Below are positions 49,417 through 57,700 of a stretch of 64,000 nucleotides of DNA, one piece after another. A program made the translations under genes and the position numbers. Under the pieces are notes generated by a model that was not told the origin of the DNA, searched no databases, and saw only the letters and a list, made by a program, of their open reading frames with translations. Source of the stretch: Candidatus Gastranaerophilales bacterium (GTDB lineage Bacteria; Cyanobacteriota; Vampirovibrionia; Gastranaerophilales; Gastranaerophilaceae); the NCBI GenBank assembly GCA_944325875.1, contig CALVBU010000004.1:1-64000 (forward strand), given 5' to 3'. How positions within the stretch are numbered: the first letter of the stretch is position 1; every line of letters begins with the position of its first letter.

Positions 49417-52233
49417 ATGAGTAACGAAACCGGTACAAAAGTTGAATTTAAAGATACTCTTAACTTGCCTCAGACCAGCCTCGCAATGAGAGCTAATGCG
49501 GCAGTTCGTGAACTTGAAATACAAAAGTTCTGGGAAGAAAACAATATTTATGAAAAAATTATTGCTCAACGTGATAAAGCTAATAAATTCATTTTGCATG
49601 ACGGGCCTCCTTATTTGAGTTCTGAAAAAATTCACGTTGGTACGGCTTTGAATAAAATTCTTAAAGATATTCTTTTAAAATATAAAGCTCAAGCAGGCTT
49701 TTATACTCCTTATGTTCCTGGATATGACGGTCATGGGTTGCCTATTGAAAATAAAGTTGTTAAAAATATAAAAGGCGGTAGAAGTGCACTTACTCCTTAT
49801 GAATTACGCCAAAAATGCCGTGAATTCGCTCATAACAGTTTGAAAGGTCAGGAAAGTGAATTTAAACGTCTTGGTGTTTTGGGGGACTGGGAACATCCTT
49901 ATTTAACAATTAATCCTGAATATGAAGCTGAACAGGTTAGAGTGTTTGGTGAAATGTATAAAAAAGGTTATATTGAAAAAGGGTTGAAACCTGTTTACTG
50001 GTGCGCATCTTGTGAGACAGCTCTTGCAGAAGCTGAAGTTGAATATGCCGATCATACCTCTACTTCAATTTACGTAAGATTTAAATTCTTTGAAGAAGAT
50101 AAGAAAAAAGCTTTTGCCGCTGGAGGTTTTGACAGCGATAAAGATTTATATGCTGTTATTTGGACAACAACTCCTTGGACAATTCCTTCAAATATGGCAA
50201 TCAGTATGCACCCTAAATTTGAATATACATTCTTTGAATATAATGGCGATGTATATGTTGCCGCTCAAGGTCTGTTAGGTGCTTTCTTAGCAGATGTTGG
50301 ATGGGAAGAAAAAGATATTAAAGTTCTTGGTTCTTGCGTTGGTGCGGATTTAGAACTTTTAAATACTAAACATCCGCTAGTTAACAGAAAATCTCCAATA
50401 ATTTTAGGTGAGCACGTAACATTGGATGCTGGTACAGGTTCTGTTCATACAGCTCCTGGTCACGGTCTTGAGGACTATGAAGTTGGTTGCAAATATGGAA
50501 TTGAAGTATTTTCACCACTTGATAGCAGAGGTGTTTGGACAGATGCTGTAAATGATAAAGATTTGGAAGGTGTTCCTTATTATAAAGGTAATGCTATTGT
50601 TATTGAAAAACTTCAAAATTGTGGAGCTTTGCTAGCTCAACAAGATATTAATCACAGTTATCCTCATTGTTGGAGATGTAAAAACCCTGTTATCTACAGA
50701 GCTACACCACAATGGTTTGTTAAAGTTGATAAATTCAGAGATGAAACTCTAAAAGCTATCAAAGACGTAAAATGGATTCCAGCAAGTGGTGAAGCCAGAA
50801 TTTCAAACATGGTTGCTGGTCGTACAGATTGGTGTATTTCTCGCCAAAGAGCTTGGGGTGTTCCAATTCCTGTATTCTATTGTGAGGATTGTGGCGAAGT
50901 TATCGTAACTGATGAAACCGTTGAAAATGTTGCTAAAATCTTTGAAAAAGAAAGCTCTGATGCTTGGGTAAAATATTCTGCAGAAGAATTATTACCAAGC
51001 GGTTTCAAATGTCCTAAGTGCGGTAAAACTCATTTTAGAAAAGAAAATGACATTATGGATGTTTGGTTCGATTCAGGTATTTCTTGGAGAGCTGTTGTTG
51101 AAAAACGAGCTGATGTTCTAGAACATACTCCTGTAGAAATGTATCTTGAAGGATCTGACCAACATAGAGGCTGGTTCCAGTCTTCATTGTTAACTTCTAT
51201 CGCAACTCAAGGTAAGGCTCCTTATAAATCAGTTCTTACTCACGGGTTTGTTTTCGGTGAAGATGGTAGAAAAATGTCAAAATCTTTAGGTAATTATATT
51301 AGACCTGATGAAATTATCAAAACTTATGGTGCTGATATTTTAAGATTATGGGCAGCTTCTGTTGATTATCGTAATGATACAAAAATCGGTAATAATATTA
51401 TTAAACAGCTTGCTGAAATCTTTAAGAAAACAAGAAATACTTCAAGATTCTTGGTAGGTAATTTGTTTGATTTTGATCCTGAAAAAGATTATGTAAATTA
51501 CGAAGATTTAAAAGAACTTGATAAATTTGCTTTGCATAAACTTAATCAGTTGATTGCTAGTGTAACTGAAGCTTTTGATCATTATGAATTCTATAAATAT
51601 TTCCAACAGTTACAAAATTTTGCGGCAGTTGATTTGAGTTCATTCTATTTAGACATTGTAAAAGACAGATTATATACTGCTGGTAAAAAATCACTTTCTC
51701 GTCGTGCTTGCCAGACTGTTCTTTATGAAATCTTGCAGACACTTGTTAGAATGCTTGTACCGGTTATGCCTCATCAGGCTGAAGATATTTGGATGAGTGT
51801 TCCTGAATGTCAAAAAGGCGGACTTGAAAGTATTCTTCTTTCTGATTGGCCAAAAGTTAGAAGCGAATGGCACAATGATAAGTTAGAAGAAGATTTCTCA
51901 AAAATCTTGAAGGCAAGAGAAGTTGTAAGCCGTGCTATTGAGCCGTTAAGAGCAGATAAAAAAGTTGGAAGCTCACTTGAGGTTGCGGTGTATGTAAGTG
52001 TAAAAGATAATGAAGTTCTAAAACGTGATGAAGATGAACTTTGCAATATCTTTATTACATCTCAAGCTTATGTTGTTGATGAAAAACCTGAGGGTGTGCT
52101 TAACGAATATAAGGAAGATGATTACACAGTATGGGTAACAAAGGCAGAAGGCGAAAAATGTTCTCGCTGCTGGAAATATAGAAAACTTAATTCCGATGGT
52201 ATTTGTGAAGAATGTCTTGAGGCAATTAAGTAG
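49417..52233 (+). CDS. ileS: Isoleucine--tRNA ligase
   Basis: This 938-aa class I synthetase shows the usual order: the HIGH region is PPYLSSEKIHVGTALNKILKD, with HVGT at 73-76, then an editing domain, WFDSGISWRAVVEKR, GRKMSKSLGNYIRP around residue 618, an anticodon-binding domain, and a C-terminal zinc knuckle CSRCWKYRKLNSDGICEEC. Length is normal. The second His of HIGH is Thr. It is probably cotranscribed with the symporter upstream and ends at a terminator shared with the convergent pilin. Confidence 0.96.
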   Translation: MSNETGTKVEFKDTLNLPQTSLAMRANAAVRELEIQKFWEENNIYEKIIAQRDKANKFILHDGPPYLSSEKIHVGTALNKILKDILLKYKAQAGFYTPYVPGYDGHGLPIENKVVKNIKGGRSALTPYELRQKCREFAHNSLKGQESEFKRLGVLGDWEHPYLTINPEYEAEQVRVFGEMYKKGYIEKGLKPVYWCASCETALAEAEVEYADHTSTSIYVRFKFFEEDKKKAFAAGGFDSDKDLYAVIWTTTPWTIPSNMAISMHPKFEYTFFEYNGDVYVAAQGLLGAFLADVGWEEKDIKVLGSCVGADLELLNTKHPLVNRKSPIILGEHVTLDAGTGSVHTAPGHGLEDYEVGCKYGIEVFSPLDSRGVWTDAVNDKDLEGVPYYKGNAIVIEKLQNCGALLAQQDINHSYPHCWRCKNPVIYRATPQWFVKVDKFRDETLKAIKDVKWIPASGEARISNMVAGRTDWCISRQRAWGVPIPVFYCEDCGEVIVTDETVENVAKIFEKESSDAWVKYSAEELLPSGFKCPKCGKTHFRKENDIMDVWFDSGISWRAVVEKRADVLEHTPVEMYLEGSDQHRGWFQSSLLTSIATQGKAPYKSVLTHGFVFGEDGRKMSKSLGNYIRPDEIIKTYGADILRLWAASVDYRNDTKIGNNIIKQLAEIFKKTRNTSRFLVGNLFDFDPEKDYVNYEDLKELDKFALHKLNQLIASVTEAFDHYEFYKYFQQLQNFAAVDLSSFYLDIVKDRLYTAGKKSLSRRACQTVLYEILQTLVRMLVPVMPHQAEDIWMSVPECQKGGLESILLSDWPKVRSEWHNDKLEEDFSKILKAREVVSRAIEPLRADKKVGSSLEVAVYVSVKDNEVLKRDEDELCNIFITSQAYVVDEKPEGVLNEYKEDDYTVWVTKAEGEKCSRCWKYRKLNSDGICEECLEAIK

Positions 52234-52247
52234 TAATATATATGATA

Positions 52248-52284
52248 AGAAACACCTTCCAAGCATTATGGAAGGTGTTTTTTA
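52248..52284. terminator. Bidirectional terminator
   Basis: AACACCTTCC / GGAAGGTGTT perfect 10-bp stem followed by six T lies between convergent ileS and the pilin at 52282. Confidence 0.85.
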
Positions 52285-52962
52285 ATATTTTATTGTTCTC
52301 GGGTAATTTTTAGGTATTTTCCACCCGTTTCTTCTTATTAATTCTGTACAATACGCTCCGTTTCCGGAATTAGGATTGCATCCGTATGATGTATTTGTAA
52401 ATAAAGTTTCTTCTTTTTCATCCCATTCTGCAATAAATGGTAACATACCTTTTTTGTAATGTAGTTTATTGTTTGTTCCTGTCCCAGCTGCATTAAATCG
52501 GAATGCAAATGCATTACTTCCCCAAATTCTATTTTTAATACTTTTTGCATAATTATTCGGATAAAAGAATATATCACTGTTTTGTGCATAAGCAAATGAA
52601 AAGGCACTTCCATCTGCTAATAAATAATAATAATAGTTATTTATTTTTTTTGCTGTCGTGATTTTTATATAGGGACTAAGATATTTTTCAAATACAGCTT
52701 TACTTTGTTCTGCTTTAGGGATTAAATTATTTTCATTATCATATTGGACACCTTGCCAGTAATCGCTCCATGTTTCTGGGGGACCATATTTTAAGCTTGC
52801 AGATATTATTGCTTGATTCATTATTGAATAAAACTTTGCAAGGCGTGTTTCTGTAATTTTATTATAATATGATTGCAATAATGTAGGGATTGTCATCGCT
52901 GCCACTACGCCGATTATTCCTAAAGTTATTAAAACTTCTGCTAATGTAAATCCTCTTTTCAT
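52282..52962 (-). CDS. Pilin-like protein, XRE-linked (module 2)
   Basis: This 226-aa protein starts MKRGFTLAEVLITLGIIGV, a very short prepilin leader. The globular domain is Tyr/Asn-rich, with FRFNAAGTGTNNKLHYKKG and two Cys near the end (YGCNPNSGNGAYCTELI). The promoter TTGACA-N17-TATAAT is perfect and the ATG follows 6 nt later, exactly as for the pilin at 16762, so it should be leaderless. It is divergent from a 72-aa XRE regulator. There is no poly-G leader. Confidence 0.83.
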   Translation of the reverse strand: MKRGFTLAEVLITLGIIGVVAAMTIPTLLQSYYNKITETRLAKFYSIMNQAIISASLKYGPPETWSDYWQGVQYDNENNLIPKAEQSKAVFEKYLSPYIKITTAKKINNYYYYLLADGSAFSFAYAQNSDIFFYPNNYAKSIKNRIWGSNAFAFRFNAAGTGTNNKLHYKKGMLPFIAEWDEKEETLFTNTSYGCNPNSGNGAYCTELIRRNGWKIPKNYPRTIKY

Positions 52963-52968
52963 ATTTTC

Positions 52969-53019
52969 ATTATACCATCTGATCTTATTTTTGTCAATAT
53001 TATAATACTACTTTAGTAT
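52969..53019 (-). promoter_or_regulatory. Consensus promoter and palindrome, pilin/XRE module 2
   Basis: On the minus strand, TTGACA (52992-52997) and TATAAT (52969-52974) are 17 nt apart. ATACTA-CTT-TAGTAT at 53005-53019 is a 6-3-6 palindrome just upstream of the -35 box. For the XRE gene, TATAAT at 53059-53064 lies only 3 nt before its ATG, so its exact start is uncertain. Confidence 0.6.
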
Positions 53020-53067
53020 AATTTAAATAATGTTTATAGGGTATCAAAATACTTATATTATAATCTT

Positions 53068-53286
53068 ATGTGCGAAGGTAAGATATTAAAAGTTTTTGGA
53101 TTTAATATGAAAGTTCAGCGAATGAAAAAAGGCTTGACTCAATTTCAGCTTGCAGAAATTTTAAATGTGCATGAAAAACATATATGCAAAATTGAGACAG
53201 GAAAGCAGAATGTCACTTTAAAAACGCTTGAAAGAATTGCAAATGCACTTGATGTTGATCCTAATGTTTTGCTTGTAAATAAGTAA
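53068..53286 (+). CDS. XRE-family transcriptional regulator (module 2)
   Basis: This 72-aa single helix-turn-helix protein has GFNMKVQRMKKGLTQFQLAE, VHEKHICKIETGKQNVTLKT and a final helix DVDPNVLLVNK. It resembles the regulator at 17532 in size, motif layout and position relative to a pilin gene. A later ATG at 53107 is possible if the -10 box at 53059 is used. It most likely represses the pilin and itself. Confidence 0.87.
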   Translation: MCEGKILKVFGFNMKVQRMKKGLTQFQLAEILNVHEKHICKIETGKQNVTLKTLERIANALDVDPNVLLVNK

Positions 53287-53315
53287 AAAATAGTAATTTT
53301 GCTCTAATTAAAACT

Positions 53316-54701
53316 CTAGAATATTTTATAAGGATTTAATATGTTATTAGGATCAAGGGTCTTTTTGATTTGTCGCATATAATCCAGAGCCACGTTATTA
53401 ATTACTTTATGGATATAATTTCTTTTTTCAGCACCGATTCCGTGTTCGCCGGATAAAATTCCATCAAGTTGTGCTGTTAGATCATACATCTCGGATTTTG
53501 CAAGCTTAAATCTGCGATATTCATCTTCATCTCGATAATCTATTGGAATTTGCGGATGTACACTTCCATCTCCCACATGACCTACCATGCATACGGTTAA
53601 TTTATATTTTTGACAAATTTCATTGATTCCTTTGACAAGCTTTGCAAGATTTTTTCTTGGTACAATTACATCATCTGTCGTAACATTAGGTTTCAGTTTT
53701 GCACAGGCTCCCATTGAAGAACGTCTTGCTGTCCAAATTTTTTCGTATTCTTCTTCATTTGTAGAGTATTGAATTGCACTCGCGTTGCAGTTTTCCAATA
53801 TTGATACGATGATGTTTTGCTGGTATTCAATTGCACTTTTAAATCCGTCTACTTCAATTATCAATGCAGCTTCTTTGTCGCATAAAAGTCCTGCAGGATA
53901 AAATTTTTCAACTGTCTGGATAGCATTTTTGTCCATAAAATCTAGAGTCGCAGGGTATATTCGCTGTTCTATAATTGAATTTACCGCATTAACTGAGTCT
54001 TCTATTGTATCAAAGTATGCCATTAAAACTTTTTTTGTTTCAGGTTTAGGAATTAATTTTAGCGTTGCCTCAACTACAATTCCTAAAGTCCCTTCAGAAC
54101 CTACAAACAAACTATTTAGGTTATAACCTGTAGCATTTTTGATTGTGCTTGAGCCTGTTCGTAAAATTTCGCCTTTTGCAGTTACTACTTTTAGGTCAAT
54201 AACGTAATCTTTTGTAGAGCCGTATTTAAAAGTTTTAGCGCCTCCGCTTGATTGTGCTATACTTCCGCCTATTGTGGATACTGCTAGGTTTGAAGGATCA
54301 GGAGGATAGAAAAGTCCGATTTTATCAGCTTCTTTTTGTAGATCACCGACAATTACTCCGGGTTGGACTGTTGCGGTCATATTTTCTCTGCTGATTTCAA
54401 TGATTTTATTCATTTTAGAAAAATTAAGAACAATTCCTCCATGGTCTGTTCTGCAGGCTCCAACTACATTTGTGCCTGCACCTCTACAGATTATTGGGGT
54501 TTTGTATTTATTTGCAAGAGCTACAACTTTTTGTACTTGCTCTATTGTTTGTACAAAAACTACAGCATCTGGGAGGTGTGAGATTTTTTTTGCATTTGTT
54601 GCATCCTGTGCATAAACATATCTTTCCTCAATTGTTGATAATACGTTATCTGAATTGAGGTTATGTTTTAAGTCTTTTATTAATTTGTTATTCGTCAACA
54701 T
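53316..54701 (-). CDS. glcD: FAD-binding oxidase, GlcD-like
   Basis: This 461-aa flavoprotein has a PCMH-type FAD domain (PIICRGAGTNVVGACRTDHGG, then DPSNLAVSTIGGSIAQSSGG) and a C-terminal substrate domain with MVGHVGDGSVHPQIPID and SGEHGIGAEKRNYI. It resembles the D subunit of glycolate oxidase and D-lactate dehydrogenases. The iron-sulfur (GlcF) and GlcE partners are absent. Its start overlaps the giant gene's end by 14 nt, which implies coupled translation. Confidence 0.9.
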   Translation of the reverse strand: MLTNNKLIKDLKHNLNSDNVLSTIEERYVYAQDATNAKKISHLPDAVVFVQTIEQVQKVVALANKYKTPIICRGAGTNVVGACRTDHGGIVLNFSKMNKIIEISRENMTATVQPGVIVGDLQKEADKIGLFYPPDPSNLAVSTIGGSIAQSSGGAKTFKYGSTKDYVIDLKVVTAKGEILRTGSSTIKNATGYNLNSLFVGSEGTLGIVVEATLKLIPKPETKKVLMAYFDTIEDSVNAVNSIIEQRIYPATLDFMDKNAIQTVEKFYPAGLLCDKEAALIIEVDGFKSAIEYQQNIIVSILENCNASAIQYSTNEEEYEKIWTARRSSMGACAKLKPNVTTDDVIVPRKNLAKLVKGINEICQKYKLTVCMVGHVGDGSVHPQIPIDYRDEDEYRRFKLAKSEMYDLTAQLDGILSGEHGIGAEKRNYIHKVINNVALDYMRQIKKTLDPNNILNPYKIF

Positions 54702-57700
54702 ATGATGTTAGTTTTTCTATATTGCTGCTTAATTTCGCTAATTGTGTTTCTATATTATCGATTTTATTTTGAACGGTGTCGGCCTCACGTTCTTCTAACA
54801 TTGTAATCGCTTTTTCTAATTTTTTCTCTAATCTGTCTATTCTTGATTGCTGTTCTTCAAATTTATCTTCAATAGTTTTTAAGAGTTCTTGTTTTTCAGG
54901 TAAATTTGCTTTTAATTCATCAAGTGCATTTTGTAAAGTAGCGGTTTTTGCTGTTTTATCATAAATACTATTTACGATATCAGTTGTACCGTCCATCCAC
55001 TCGCCAAGATACATCATTACATTTTCTAGGACTTTGCTTGAACTCATTGTTGCATTGACTTTTTTGTCAATGTTTACAAGTTGTGCCTCTAAATTCTTTG
55101 AATTTATTATATCAAGTTGTTCTTGCAGATAATCGGTTTTTCTGTTGAATTCATCCATGCTGTCACAAATTATGCGATATGATTCATCAGAATTTAGTAG
55201 AAGTTTATTAGTTCTTGCACTAATGCTCAAGATGTCTTCATTTAGTTTACCCAAACCGCCTTTTGTTTCATCATTTTGTTCTGTTGTAAATGTTGAACGC
55301 AAATCTTCAATCGATTTTGCTATTCTATTGATATTTGATGAAATTACTCCGACTTCATCCGCGGTATTTGATGATGAAATTTCATTCAGGGTAAGTCGAA
55401 GTTTAGCAATATCGCTTTCGACATCTTGAAGTGTATATGAATATAAATCCATATCACTATCGCTGTTGCTGCTTGCAATTTTCTTTAATTGTTTTTTTAC
55501 ATCTTGCAAGGTTTCGTTTATCACGTTTGTTTTTGCTTCTACAAAATCTTTAATCTCTTCTGTTTCTTCAACAAAGGTAATTTGATCTGATACAGTAAGT
55601 ATTGATGACATTATGGCATCTTTAATATCTTGTGTGTTTTTTTCAAGATCAATTTTGTTAATTTCTTGTTGTAAATTTTGAAGGTATTTGTCTATTTCTT
55701 CAGCTTTTTTATCTTTATCTATTGATTCGAAAAATTTTCTTTGTTCATATATCAGATCTTTTACATCTGTTATTTCGTCTCTTAAATCTGAATCATCTGT
55801 CATAGCAAGTACATCTATTTTGCTATGTAATGCTTCTAACATTTCAGATATTTTTTTATCTGTTTCAGATGTCTTATCCAGTTTTTCTGAAATTTCGAAG
55901 ATATCTTCTTTCATTTCAGAATCATCATTTAGTGCTAGGATATCTACTTTGCTGTGAAGACCTTCAAGCATTTCTGATATTTTTGTACTGTTTTCTGAGT
56001 TTTTATTTATTTTTTCAGAAATTTCTGAAATTTCATCTTTTATGTCAGAATCATCATTTAATGCAATAATATCAACTTTGCTGTGTAATTCTTTTAATGA
56101 ATCGGCAAGTTTGGCAAAATTGCTTGATGAGTCTGTGTCATTAAATTTAGCTTCAACAGTTTGTTGTAAGTCTTGTAATGCAACTTTTATCAAGTTTGCA
56201 AATTTATTTAATTGTTCGTCTTCATCTGGTCTATTTGCTGTAATATCTAGTTGAATTTCTGTTAGTTTTGAATTTACATTTTTTTCAATGTTAGATATTG
56301 ATGATTGCAGTTTTTCATTTTTGGTTTCAATGCCAGATTTAAATTCTTCAATTTGATTTGCAATATCTACATTAAGATTTTCAAGTGTTATTGTTAAATC
56401 TTCATTATTAAGCATTACGGCTAAAAAGTCTTTTAATTCTGAACTTCCAGCTTTTACTTTTTCATCAATCGTTTTCTGAAGTTCTTCTAAGATATTAAGT
56501 AATGAATGCTCTAATTCCTTATTATTTTCTGATAGTTTTTTATCAAGATTAGCCGCATAAGTTTGCCATTCAGTTAAGAATTTGTCACCTTTTTCTAAGT
56601 ATGAACGGACATTCAAATCTAAACCTGCAATTGTGGAGTTAATTAATTCAAGATTATTTTTAGAAAAATCATCTATACATTCTTGTAATGACGAACATCT
56701 TGAAACAACATCTTTATAAGTGTTTTCAATATGTACGTATGTATCATGATTTTCTATTAAGTTTTTATTTAATTCTTGAAGCAAATTTAGGTATGATACT
56801 TCTATTTGGTTTTTTAGTTCTGTAATAATTTCATTAAAGTCAAAGCTTGTGAAATCTAAAATTGCAGACTTTAATGGTTCAAATTCTTTTATTATGTTTT
56901 CAGTTTTTGATTGATAAATATCACTAATATCAGTATTTAGTAATTCAATTTCTTGTTTGATATCAGCTAATTTATTTGTAATTATATTGTTTATGCCTTC
57001 GTAGTTTTCTGATTGTTCGCCTTTAATTTCATTAAGAGTCATTGTTAAATATTCAAGACCTTTATCTACAAAGACAATATTTTCTTTTACAACTTCTTTT
57101 AAATCGGATTTGATATCCTCTTTATTGTCAGCTAAATCTGAAGCAAGTGTATCTATTTTATTAATAATAGATTCTATATTTTCTTCAAGGAAGCTTTTTT
57201 GATCAGTATTTAAATATGTAATTTTATCTTGAATTTCATTTAAATTAGTTTTGATATCTACTAATTCTGAGGCAGAATCTAAAAGTTTTGAATTAGTTTC
57301 TTCTGAAATTAATTCTACATTACTTATATATTCACCTAATTTGGTTTGTAGTTGTGTAAGATTTTGTTCGTAGATATCAGAGCTTTCATAAAGTTTTGAT
57401 TCAATGATAAATAGTTTTTCTGTTAATTTATCACTGGCTTCTGTGTTCAAATCAGCCATTGCAAGCTTGATCGCTGATATGTGATTTTTTATGTCTTCTA
57501 TTCTTTCAAAAATATCTTCGCGATTTTTTGCGATGTGAATAACTGAATTTGAAACATCTCCTTGAGTTTTTTCAATTTCGTCAGAGATATAATTTAGTAA
57601 TGTTTTTATTTCTGTTGCGTTATTTTTTTGCTCTGCATCTTGAGATGATAAGTCATCAAGTTTGCTTGCGAAAGCGCTGCCTAATTCATTGATTCTTTCT

